In this document: piece after piece, positions 5,957-14,700 of the stretch
Position numbering within the stretch: the first letter of the stretch is position 1
How the letters are laid out: the number at the start of each line of letters is the position of its first letter
Source: Flavobacteriales bacterium
GTDB lineage: Bacteria > Bacteroidota > Bacteroidia > Flavobacteriales_F > PHOS-HE28
DNA: 64,000 bases
Direction: 5' to 3'
Assembly (NCBI GenBank): GCA_020852835.1
Contig: JADZAC010000015.1
Span: 1 to 64,000, forward strand
The notes under the pieces: generated by a model
Seen by the model: only the letters and a program-made list of their open reading frames with translations
Told to the model about the DNA's origin: nothing
Database searches by the model: none
Translations under genes and position numbers: made by a program

Positions 5957-8713
5957 ATGAGCGACGAACCCGAACCGCAATTGAACGACGACGTGGATGA
6001 AACGGGCGGCGGTGGCACCGCCCCAGAAGGCGTCCCCGGCACCGGCCAGGCGGGCACCTTCAGCGTGAGCGGCATGTACCGTGAATGGTTCCTGGACTAC
6101 GCCAGCTACGTGATCCTGGAGCGTGCTGTGCCCGCGCTCTACGACGGCCTGAAACCCGTGCAGCGCCGCATCCTGCACAGCATGAAGGTGCTGGACGACG
6201 GCCGTTACAACAAGGTGGCCAACATCATCGGCCACACCATGCAGTACCACCCGCATGGCGACGCCAGCATCGGCGACGCGCTGGTGCAGCTGGGCCAGAA
6301 GGACCTGCTGATCGACTGCCAGGGAAACTGGGGCAACACCCTCACCGGAGACAGCGCCGCCGCGCCCCGCTACATCGAGGCGCGCCTGAGCAAATTCGCC
6401 AATGATGTCGTCTTCAATCCGAAGACCACCGAATGGCAGAGCAGCTACGACGGCCGCAACAAGGAGCCGGTGTTCCTGCCGGTGAAATTCCCGCTGCTGC
6501 TGGCACAGGGCGGCGAGGGCATCGCCGTGGGCCTGAGCTGCAAGGTGCTGCCGCACAACTTCAACGAGCTCATCGACGCCAGCATCGCCGTGCTCAAGGG
6601 CAAGAACCCCAAGCTGCTGCCCGACTTCCCCACGGGCGGCCTGGCCGATGCCGACAACTACGACGAAGGCCGGCGCGGCGGCCGCATCCGCTGCCGCGCG
6701 CGCATCCGCAAGGAGGACAACAAGACCCTGGTGGTCTCCGAGATCCCCTTCGGCACCACCACCAGCAGCCTCATCGACAGCATTATCAAAGCCAACGACA
6801 AGGGCAAGATCAAGGTGCGCCACATCGAGGACAACACGGCCGCCAACGCGGAGATCGTGGTCCACTTGGCCGCGGGCGTCTCGCCGGACAACACCATCGA
6901 CGCGCTCTTCGCCTTCACCGATTGCGAGCTGAGCATCGCGCCCAACGCCGTGGTGATCGAGAACGACAAGCCACGCTTCGTGAGCGTGAACGAACTGTTG
7001 AAGGCCAGCACGGAGAACACGCTGCGGCTGCTGAAGCTGGAGCTGGATATCAAGCAGCGCGAGCTGGAGGAACAGTGGCACTTCGCCTCCCTGGAGCGCA
7101 TCTTCATCGAGAAGAAGGTCTATCGCAAGATCGAAGAGGCCGAGACCTGGGAACAGGTGATCAGCTTCATCGACAAGGGCTTGAAGCCCTACGTGAAGGA
7201 GCTTCGCCGTGCGGTGACCGAGGAGGACATCGTGCGCTTGACGGAGATCCGCATCAAGCGCATCAGCAAGTTCGACAGCTTCAAGGCCGATGAGCACATC
7301 AAGGGCTTGGAGGAACAGCTTGCAGATGTGAAGGCCAAGCTTGATGCGCTGGTGGACTATGCCATCGACTACTTCAAGGAGTTGAAGCGCAAGTACGGCG
7401 CGGGCCGCGAGCGCAAGACCGAGCTGCGCCCCTTCGACACCATCGTGGCCACGGCGGTGGCCGTGGCCAACCGCAAGCTCTACTTGGACCGGGCCGAAGG
7501 CTTCATCGGCTGGAGCCTGCGCGGCGCCGAGCAGGTGGACGAATGTTCGGAGATCGACGACATCATCGTGTTCCGCGCCGACGGTACCATGCTCGTCACC
7601 AAGGTGGCTGACAAGAAATTCGTGGGCAAGGACGTGCTGCACACCGCCGTGTGGAAGAAGAACGATGAGCGCACCATCTACCACCTGATCTACCAGGACG
7701 GCAGCCAGGGTCCCAGCTACATGAAACGCTTCGCCGTCACCGGCATCACGCGCGACAAGGAGTACGACCTCACCAGCGGCAGCAAGGGCAGCAAGGTGCT
7801 CTACTTCACCGCCAACCCGGACGGTGCCTCCGAGGTGGTGCGCATCAACCTGCGCCCGCGGCCCAACCTGCGCAAAACGCAGTTCGACGTGGACTTCGGC
7901 GCGCTGGCCGTGAAGGGACGCGGCAGCAAAGGCAACCTGCTCACGCGCCACATGGTGCAGAAGGTGGTGCAGAAAGAACGCGGTGGCAGCACGCTCGGCG
8001 CCATCCCCATCTGGTTCGATGACACCGTGCGCCGCCTCAACGAGGCCGGTCACGGGCGCTATTTAGGCCGCTTCAGCGGGGAGGACAAGATCCTCGCGAT
8101 CCTCTCCACCGGCCACTACCAGCTATTCCCCTTCGTGCTGGGCACGCACTTCCCGGACGAGGCGAACACCATCGTGAAGTGGGACCCCGAACTGCCCATC
8201 ACCGCCGTTTACTGGGAAGGGGAGAAGCAGCAGTACAACGTGAAGCGCTTCCTGCCCGAGGCCGCGCGCGACCCCGTGCTGTTCATCACCGAGCACCCGG
8301 AGAGCAAACTGGTGCTGCACACCCTGGTGCCCGGCACCACGCTGCACGTGGCCTTCGACAAGCGCAGCAACGACCGGCCGGACGAGGAGGTCAACCTCAC
8401 CGAATTCATCGCCGTGAAGGGCATCAAAGCCATCGGCAACCGGTTGACGCCCTTCAAGGTGAAGGACCTGAAGCTGAACGGCGACGTGTTCACCGTGATG
8501 ACGCCCGAGCTGGAGGAGCAACAGGCCATGTTGATCAGCGAGGAGGAGATCGGCAATATGGTACCCCCGGAGGAGGAAGGCTTGGAGCGCTCGCCCATGG
8601 AGGAGTACCGCAAAAGCCACAAGGAGGAGAAGCCGGACAAGGAAGATCGCTCACCGGACGATCCCATCATCGGCTACAAGCCCGGGAAGCAGATGGACCT
8701 GGGGCTGGATTGA
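5957..8713 (+). CDS. parC: DNA topoisomerase IV subunit A (ParC type)
   Basis: This is the subunit that breaks and rejoins DNA in type IIA topoisomerase IV, needed to decatenate replicated chromosomes. The 918-residue protein has a breakage-reunion domain starting near residue 36 with the active-site tyrosine (AAAPRYIEAR, Tyr139), and a C-terminal beta-pinwheel region ending in an acidic/lysine tail. Length and the YHPHGDASIGDAL motif fit Bacteroidota ParC rather than GyrA. The position equivalent to E. coli GyrA Ser83 is Ala103. The first 35 residues are an unstructured Gly/Glu-rich extension, and the DNA for the first part of it is duplicated at 4000 and 5167. No parE is adjacent within the window. 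Confidence 0.93.
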   Translation: MSDEPEPQLNDDVDETGGGGTAPEGVPGTGQAGTFSVSGMYREWFLDYASYVILERAVPALYDGLKPVQRRILHSMKVLDDGRYNKVANIIGHTMQYHPHGDASIGDALVQLGQKDLLIDCQGNWGNTLTGDSAAAPRYIEARLSKFANDVVFNPKTTEWQSSYDGRNKEPVFLPVKFPLLLAQGGEGIAVGLSCKVLPHNFNELIDASIAVLKGKNPKLLPDFPTGGLADADNYDEGRRGGRIRCRARIRKEDNKTLVVSEIPFGTTTSSLIDSIIKANDKGKIKVRHIEDNTAANAEIVVHLAAGVSPDNTIDALFAFTDCELSIAPNAVVIENDKPRFVSVNELLKASTENTLRLLKLELDIKQRELEEQWHFASLERIFIEKKVYRKIEEAETWEQVISFIDKGLKPYVKELRRAVTEEDIVRLTEIRIKRISKFDSFKADEHIKGLEEQLADVKAKLDALVDYAIDYFKELKRKYGAGRERKTELRPFDTIVATAVAVANRKLYLDRAEGFIGWSLRGAEQVDECSEIDDIIVFRADGTMLVTKVADKKFVGKDVLHTAVWKKNDERTIYHLIYQDGSQGPSYMKRFAVTGITRDKEYDLTSGSKGSKVLYFTANPDGASEVVRINLRPRPNLRKTQFDVDFGALAVKGRGSKGNLLTRHMVQKVVQKERGGSTLGAIPIWFDDTVRRLNEAGHGRYLGRFSGEDKILAILSTGHYQLFPFVLGTHFPDEANTIVKWDPELPITAVYWEGEKQQYNVKRFLPEAARDPVLFITEHPESKLVLHTLVPGTTLHVAFDKRSNDRPDEEVNLTEFIAVKGIKAIGNRLTPFKVKDLKLNGDVFTVMTPELEEQQAMLISEEEIGNMVPPEEEGLERSPMEEYRKSHKEEKPDKEDRSPDDPIIGYKPGKQMDLGLD

Positions 8714-8720
8714 AGCATCG

Positions 8721-8755
8721 TTCCGCAGGGGTTCGAGGCGGAGCCCCTGCGGGAA
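8721..8755 (+). terminator. Hairpin after parC
   Basis: A strong stem (TTCCGCAGGGG at 8721-8731 with CCCCTGCGGGAA at 8744-8755) starts 8 nt after the parC stop. There is no T-run, so it may act as a processing or pausing hairpin and not as a classical Rho-independent terminator. Confidence 0.55.
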
Positions 8756-8780
8756 GCGCAAAACAACCCGCCTCTCTCTG

Positions 8781-8847
8781 GCGCGAGCGTCCGCGCTCGT
8801 GCCTGGTAAGCAATGCATGGATCCTGGTAACGAGCGTTGACGCTCGT
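8781..8847. repeat. Pair of REP-like hairpins
   Basis: Two palindromes with the same core stand 30 bp apart between the converging parC and usp genes: CGAGCG/CGCTCG within 8781-8800, and ACGAGCGT TG ACGCTCGT at 8830-8847. They share the stem of the hairpin inside the 75-bp repeat at 88 and 4345, so this REP family is scattered through the first 9 kb. Confidence 0.7.
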
Positions 8848-8872
8848 GACAGTTCTTAGATCACGATCAGCC

Positions 8873-9664
8873 CTACACCGCGCACAGCACGGGCACGCCC
8901 AGCTCGTTGGTGATCAGCTCCTGCTTCTCCTTGTCGGCGATCTTCTTGTGCTCGCCGCTGGCCTGTGCCATAATGGCGATGCAGTCCACGTTGTTGTTGC
9001 GTGCGTAACGGATGGTACGCAGCACGAAACCTTCATAGAACTTCTCCACCGGCTCGTTCACCTCGCTGTGGTTGATCCCTGCTTTGGCCAAGTGTTCCAT
9101 CATGAGCACCTTGTTGCGCAACAACTGGTTGCTGGTGCTTTGCCCCTCCACCAATTGCTGGTATACTTCCACCTGTGAACCACAGGAGCGCGCCAAATTG
9201 GTGACGGCGTTCAGCAGGGGCATGATGTCGTCATGGCCGGCCACGGGCATAAGTATCCGGTCCAACCTTACCGTGCGGGGGGAATAGACTTGGACCACCA
9301 GACTGGGCACAGCCACGGAGCGCGCCAGACGCAGCATGTCGGAGCCGAGCAATTCCTGCCGCAAGCCGCGCACGCCATGGGTGCCGGCCACCATCAACCC
9401 ATGGCCATTGGCCGATTCGGCCACGATCTCCTTCATGTATGCCCCTTCACGGAGCACTTCGGCGATCTTCACTCCGTCGCCTGACATGCGGTCCAAGGTT
9501 GTGCCATGCGCCCGTTTCAAGGCTTGGCCGTCAACCGGGGCACCCTTTTTCTCGAAGGCATGGAACATGGTGACCTCCCCGGATGTACGCTTGGCGATAT
9601 GGCCCGCATAGCTCAAGGCGATATCGGCGGCCAGGGTAAGGTCGGTGGGGCAAAGCAGTTTCAT
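8873..9664 (-). CDS. Universal stress protein (tandem UspA)
   Basis: About 263 residues holding two UspA-like alpha/beta halves. The first begins MKLLCPTDLTLAADIALSYA and contains GTHGVRGLRQELLGSD; the second begins RILMPVAGHDD and ends NELGVPVLCAV. The start at 9664 is preferred because it gives the canonical strand directly at the N-terminus; an in-frame ATG at 9688 adds only eight residues. In the first half the usual ATP-binding G-2x-G-9x-G(S/T) pattern is only partly kept. Soluble cytoplasmic stress protein; ligand and trigger unknown. Confidence 0.85.
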   Translation of the reverse strand: MKLLCPTDLTLAADIALSYAGHIAKRTSGEVTMFHAFEKKGAPVDGQALKRAHGTTLDRMSGDGVKIAEVLREGAYMKEIVAESANGHGLMVAGTHGVRGLRQELLGSDMLRLARSVAVPSLVVQVYSPRTVRLDRILMPVAGHDDIMPLLNAVTNLARSCGSQVEVYQQLVEGQSTSNQLLRNKVLMMEHLAKAGINHSEVNEPVEKFYEGFVLRTIRYARNNNVDCIAIMAQASGEHKKIADKEKQELITNELGVPVLCAV

Positions 9665-9727
9665 GGTTGCGTTGGGTACGGACCCCAATAGTACGAAAAG
9701 CCCGTTGATCCTTGGGAAAATGGCGCG

Positions 9728-10681
9728 TTATTGACCGCTGGACCTGCCCGCACAATACTGCTTGACCAGTTCGTCCACTTCCGGGGCGCCGCCCATGGCC
9801 TTGGCCAGGGCAAGGTCGTTGCACGCCTTGTCGCGCTCGCCTTTGCGCAGGTAAAGTTGGGCCCGGGTACGCAGCGCATACGGATTGAGCTTGTCTGCTT
9901 TGAGGCAATGGTTCACTGCGGCGAACGCTTCCTGGTCGCGCCCGAGCTTCAGCAGGGCGTAGGCCTTGTTGCTCAGCACCACGGGTTCGTCCTTGTCCAA
10001 TTTCAGGGCCGTGTCCAGTGCTTGCAAGGCTTCCTCATAGCGCTCCAGCCGGTTCAGTTCAAAACCTTTGTTGCTCCAGTTGCCGAGGTCCGCGGGCTCC
10101 AGTTGGCAGAGCAGCTCCAGTACGGCCAGACTGGCGGCGGGGTTGTTGCCGGCATCGTGCAGCCGGGCCAAGGTTTTCAATGCTTCGGCATCTTCCCGCC
10201 CACTGTTCACCAAGGCTGCGGTCAGATCTTCAATGGCTTGGCTGTTCAGGCCCAAGGCAGCGCGGGCTTCGCCCCGCGCCACCAAAGCCTGCTTGTGCCC
10301 CATGCCTTGGTCCCCGCTGCCCAACGCGCGGTTGGCATAGCGGATGGCTCCGTGGTGGTCGTTCATGCGCAAGGCGTGTAGGGCGCGTTGGCTGTTGGCC
10401 GGCACATGCAGGCTGTCCATGCCCAGTGCCGTTTGTACATCCTGAAGGCTTTTGTCGTACTTGCCCAAGGCGAAGGAGGCGCGGGCGCGTGCCGCGAAGG
10501 CGTCGGCCGAAGGTGCCAATACCACGGCGGCGTTGTACTTTTCCATGGCCTGCACCGCATCCTTCAGCGCCAGTAGGCTGTCCCCTTGCGCGATCAGCGC
10601 GGGGGCATGTTGGGCCCGTGCAGGGAAGGCCAGGCAAAGGCTGAAGAGGGCGGGGAGAAGCAACGGATGCGTGGTGGGCAT
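9728..10681 (-). CDS. Exported tetratricopeptide repeat protein
   Basis: About 317 residues. An N-terminal signal peptide (LLLPALFSLCLAFPARAQ) is followed by roughly seven TPR motifs, for example YEEALQALDTALKLDKDEP and LGRDQEAFAAVNHCLKADKLNP. The start at 10681 is chosen because it puts the signal peptide at the N-terminus; an upstream ATG at 10714 overlaps the end of tsaD by 4 nt and would precede the signal peptide with 11 extra residues. TPR proteins in the Bacteroidota periplasm usually scaffold envelope complexes; no specific partner can be named. It lies directly downstream of tsaD on the same strand. Confidence 0.8.
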   Translation of the reverse strand: MPTTHPLLLPALFSLCLAFPARAQHAPALIAQGDSLLALKDAVQAMEKYNAAVVLAPSADAFAARARASFALGKYDKSLQDVQTALGMDSLHVPANSQRALHALRMNDHHGAIRYANRALGSGDQGMGHKQALVARGEARAALGLNSQAIEDLTAALVNSGREDAEALKTLARLHDAGNNPAASLAVLELLCQLEPADLGNWSNKGFELNRLERYEEALQALDTALKLDKDEPVVLSNKAYALLKLGRDQEAFAAVNHCLKADKLNPYALRTRAQLYLRKGERDKACNDLALAKAMGGAPEVDELVKQYCAGRSSGQ

Positions 10682-10710
10682 GTACAGGCAAAGGTAGCGG
10701 GCCGCCCGGG

Positions 10711-11724
10711 TCAATGGCTGCGCGGTACCGGTACCACGTCCAGGGCAGCATGGCGGCCAGCGAGGAAGAGATGGTGGCCGGCCATGGCGATCATGGCGGC
10801 ATTGTCCGTGCAGTAGGCCATGGGCGGGGTGAACACGTGCACCCCTTCGCGCCGGCCCAGTTCCGCCAGGCGTTGCCTCAGGGCGCTGTTGGCGGCAACA
10901 CCGCCGGCCATGCCGATGTGGGCCACGCCTGTTTGGCGGATGGCCCGCCGCACTTTGGCCAGCAAGTGGTCGATGATGGCCGCCTGGAGGGAGGCGCAGA
11001 GGTCATTGCGTTCCGCTTCCTTGAAACCGGGCTGATCCCGTTCCTCCCGGTTCACGAGCGCGACAAAGGCTGTTTTGATGCCGCTGAAGCTGAGGTCAAG
11101 CCCTTCAATGGCGGGCTTGGGCAGCGGAAACCTGTTCGGATCGCCCAGTTGGGCATAGCGGTCCACCAAGGGCCCGCCGGGGTAGGGCAGGCCCAGCACC
11201 TTGGCACCCTTGTCGAAGGCTTCACCGGCTGCATCATCCAAGGTGGTGCCGATCACCTGCATGTCCAGCGGTGAGCGCACCAGCACCAGTTGGGAGTGCC
11301 CGCCGCTCACCGTCAGGTTGAGGAACGGGAAATCAGGCTGGGGCCGGTCTTCGCCGTCACGGATGAAGTGTGCCATGACATGGGCCTGCACATGGTCCAC
11401 GGCGAGCAGCGGGAGGTGCAATGCCTGGGCCAGGGAGCGTGCAAAGCAGGTGCCCACCAGTAAAGCACCGATGAGCCCCGGCCCGCGGGTGAAGGCCACC
11501 GCATGCAAACGCTCCTTGGCCACCCCGGCCTTGTCCAGCGCTTCGCGCACCACGGGCACGATGTGTTCCTGGTGGGCCCGGCTGGCCAACTCGGGCACCA
11601 CGCCGCCCCATTTGGCATGCACCTCCTGTGAGGCCACCACATTGGAGCGCAGCACGCCCCCGGCGATGACCGCAGCGGCGGTTTCATCGCAGGAGCTTTC
11701 AATACCGAGGATCAACGGGTGCAC
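10711..11724 (-). CDS. tsaD: tRNA N6-adenosine threonylcarbamoyltransferase TsaD
   Basis: Transfers the threonylcarbamoyl group from TC-AMP to A37 of ANN-decoding tRNAs, together with TsaB and TsaE. The 337-residue length is standard for the Kae1/TsaD family. Hallmarks seen are the N-terminal ILGIESSCDET, the metal-binding HVQAH region (about residues 111-115), the VSGGHSQLVLV phosphate loop and MAGGVAANSALR. Divergently oriented from the TamB-like gene, with about 75 bp between the chosen starts. Essential in most bacteria; nothing unusual in the sequence. Confidence 0.97.
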   Translation of the reverse strand: MHPLILGIESSCDETAAAVIAGGVLRSNVVASQEVHAKWGGVVPELASRAHQEHIVPVVREALDKAGVAKERLHAVAFTRGPGLIGALLVGTCFARSLAQALHLPLLAVDHVQAHVMAHFIRDGEDRPQPDFPFLNLTVSGGHSQLVLVRSPLDMQVIGTTLDDAAGEAFDKGAKVLGLPYPGGPLVDRYAQLGDPNRFPLPKPAIEGLDLSFSGIKTAFVALVNREERDQPGFKEAERNDLCASLQAAIIDHLLAKVRRAIRQTGVAHIGMAGGVAANSALRQRLAELGRREGVHVFTPPMAYCTDNAAMIAMAGHHLFLAGRHAALDVVPVPRSH

Positions 11725-11799
11725 GGGAGGCTGGCGGCAAGGTTAATTTGGCCGCGATCAGGCACGAAGATCGCAGGGATCGGGCCAAGCCGGGCAAAC

Positions 11800-14700
11800 A
11801 TGGCACGAAAAAGGACGCGGGCAACCAGGCCGTGGCGCACCAGCCGCCGGGTGATCCGCGTACTGATCGCCATGGTGGCCTTGCTGGCAGGAGCAGTGGT
11901 GGCCTTGCTGCTGCCTTCGGTGCAGACCGCCTTGGCCAAGCGGCTCAGTGCCAAGCTCAGCGCGGAACTGGGGACGGAGCTGCACATCGGGCGGGTGGAA
12001 TTGCGGCTATTCGGCCCGCACCGCCTCCATGGGGTGTTCATCGCCGACCTGCGCGGCGATACCCTGATCGCGGCCGATGAGATCTGGCTCCGCGGATTGG
12101 CCGTGCTGCCCAAGGCCCGCGTGGTGCAGGTGCGCAGGTTGGAGCTGCACCGCTCGCGCTTCGCCCTGAAGCGCGATGCCGATGATCCCTGCAGCAATTT
12201 CACCAACCTGCTCAACAAGATCGCCCCACCGTCGGCTGCGGATACAGCGGCTTCCGCACCTTGGACCCTGCGCTGCTCCCAGGTGGACATCCGTGCGTTC
12301 CATTTTTCCTTCGATGACGGCCATTACGCCCCATTGCCCTTCGGTGTGGACGTGAACCATGTGGACATTCCATCGGCGGACATCCTCGGCAGGGACCTGC
12401 TGGTGGTGGGCGATTCCGTGCGCTTCAACATCGACCTGCTCGCCTTCAGCGACCGCAGCGGCCTGGTGGTGGATACCATGAGCGGCCGGGCACGCGTGTC
12501 GCCCAGCGGTGTTCGGGTCAAGGGCCTGCACCTGGTCACCGGGCCGCAGCGCCGCGGCAGTGCGGGCAGCGATATCCGCGGCGACATCGAGCTGCGCACG
12601 GAGAGCTACGACGATTTCTCCGACTTCACCTCCAACGTGTTCATGGAAGGGCGCTTTGACAGCACCCGGTTGCAGTTCGCCGATGTGGCGCTCTTTGCGC
12701 CCGAGCTGCAAGGGGTGGATCTAGCCTTGGAACTCGGCGGGCGGGTGCAGGGCCGGGTGAACGGCCTCAAAGGGCGCGGCGTGCACCTGCGGTTCGGCAC
12801 GCGTTCGGAATTCCGTGGGGATGTGGAGATGACCGGCTTGCCTGACATCACCAACACCTTCATTGTGCTGCACGCGGAACGGATCGCCACCAACCCCGCT
12901 GACCTGGCGGCGCTGCCAATACCCCCCTTCACGGCCGGAGGTCGGCTTGAAGTGCCCGATGAAGTCAAGCGGCTCGGTGATATGGTTTTCGAAGGGAACT
13001 TCACCGGGTTCATCAATTCCTTCACCACCTATGGCGTGGCCACCACGGCGGCCGGCGCGCTGCGCAGCGACATATCCTATGAGCGCGATACGGTTTCCGG
13101 AGTGTTCGACCTCAGCGGGCACTTGGCTTCCACAGGCTTTCATCTGGGGCGGGTGCTGGGAACTACCGCCATTGGGCTGATCTCGGCGGATGCCAAGGTG
13201 GAAGCCCGTGGCAAGGACCCGGCTTCCATGGAAGCGGTGATCCAGGGCATGGTGCCGCAATTGGGCTTGGAGCATTATACCCTCAACAACATCACCATCA
13301 ACGGCAAGCTGGAGAAGAACCTCTTCAACGGCGCCCTGCAATGCAACGATCCCAAGGCCTTGCTCGACTTCAAGGGACTGGCGGACCTGCGCGGGCGCTG
13401 GCCCAAGGTGGACTTCTCCGCCGACGTGCACCGGCTGGACCTGCGTGCCTTGGGCTTCATGGGCGGTACGGGCTACAGCGACCTCCAGCTGCAGGTGCAG
13501 GCACAAGGCGTGTTGGCGCCGGACAGCCTGCAAGGACGCGTGCGCATGCAGCACGTGAGCTATTGCCAGGATTCTGTGGAAGTGGACCTGGGGGCGATCG
13601 CCTTGGATGCCGCCCGGGAGGCAGGCGTGCCGGTGGTGGAACTGCGCAGTTCCGTGGCTGACGTGCAGGTGCGCGGCACCTTCCTGCCCACGTTGTTGCC
13701 CGGTGCGCTACAGAGCACGGTGTTCAGTGTTTTCCCCGCATTGCAGGAGCAGGTGCAGTATGCACAGGCCGTGCAGGACTTTGAGTTCACCGCTACCTTG
13801 GGCCGACCCCAACCGCTGCTGGACGTGATATTGCCGGGCATGCAACTGGGCCCTGGCGCTGAAGTCACCGGCCATTTCGACAGCCGCAACCTCGATCTGG
13901 CCATGGATGCACGGCTGCCGCATTTCACCTACGCGGGGTTCGCTGCGGATTCCATGCGGATCACCTTGGGCAAAACCATGGACCTGCTCGCCTTCAGCCT
14001 GGAGGGCATGGGCCGCGTGGCCAAGGACAGCATTGCGCTCGACGGCCTCTACATCACCGGAAAGGCCTACCAGGATGAAGTGGGCTTCATGGCCCGCTGG
14101 GCGGCCAAAGAGGCGGGCATGAGCGGCACGGTGAACGTGAACGCCCTGGTGCAGGGGCCTGGTTCCCTATCGATCGACCTTGAGCCCAGCAGCATAGACC
14201 TGGGCCAAGGCGTTTGGCACAACGACCATGCTGCGCACATCCAGGTGGACAGCACCACCATCACCATCGACAGCTTGCTGCTGCACAATGGGGAACAGCA
14301 TATCGTGCTGGCCGGCAGCATGGGCAAAGACCCCACCATGGCCCTGGCCTTCGAATTGCTCAACGTGCGCTCGGAAAACCTGGAACCCTTGTACGAGGGG
14401 CCGGTGGTGCATGGCTTCATCAGCGGTGACGGGCGCTTGTTCAACCTCTATGGCGATCCCTATCTGGTGAGCTACCTCTGCGTGGACAGCTTGGCGGTGG
14501 AGGACCGGCCAGTGGGCGACCTGCGCTTTGCAGCCTCCTTCAGCGAGGAAAGCAAGGCCATCGAGGTCAACGGCTTCCTGCAGCGCGGGCCGTTGCGGGC
14601 ATTTGACTTTTCAGGCACCATCATGCCCGGCAAGGAGCAGGAATTGGACCTGTTGCTGCGCATGGACCGCTTCGACCTGCGCTTCATAGACCCGTACATG

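Noticed and set aside
5720-8053. Long minus-strand open frame of about 777 codons over parC
   Set aside because: It is antisense to a full-length, motif-complete parC and reads as low-complexity Val/Ala/His/Leu, a typical GC-rich shadow.
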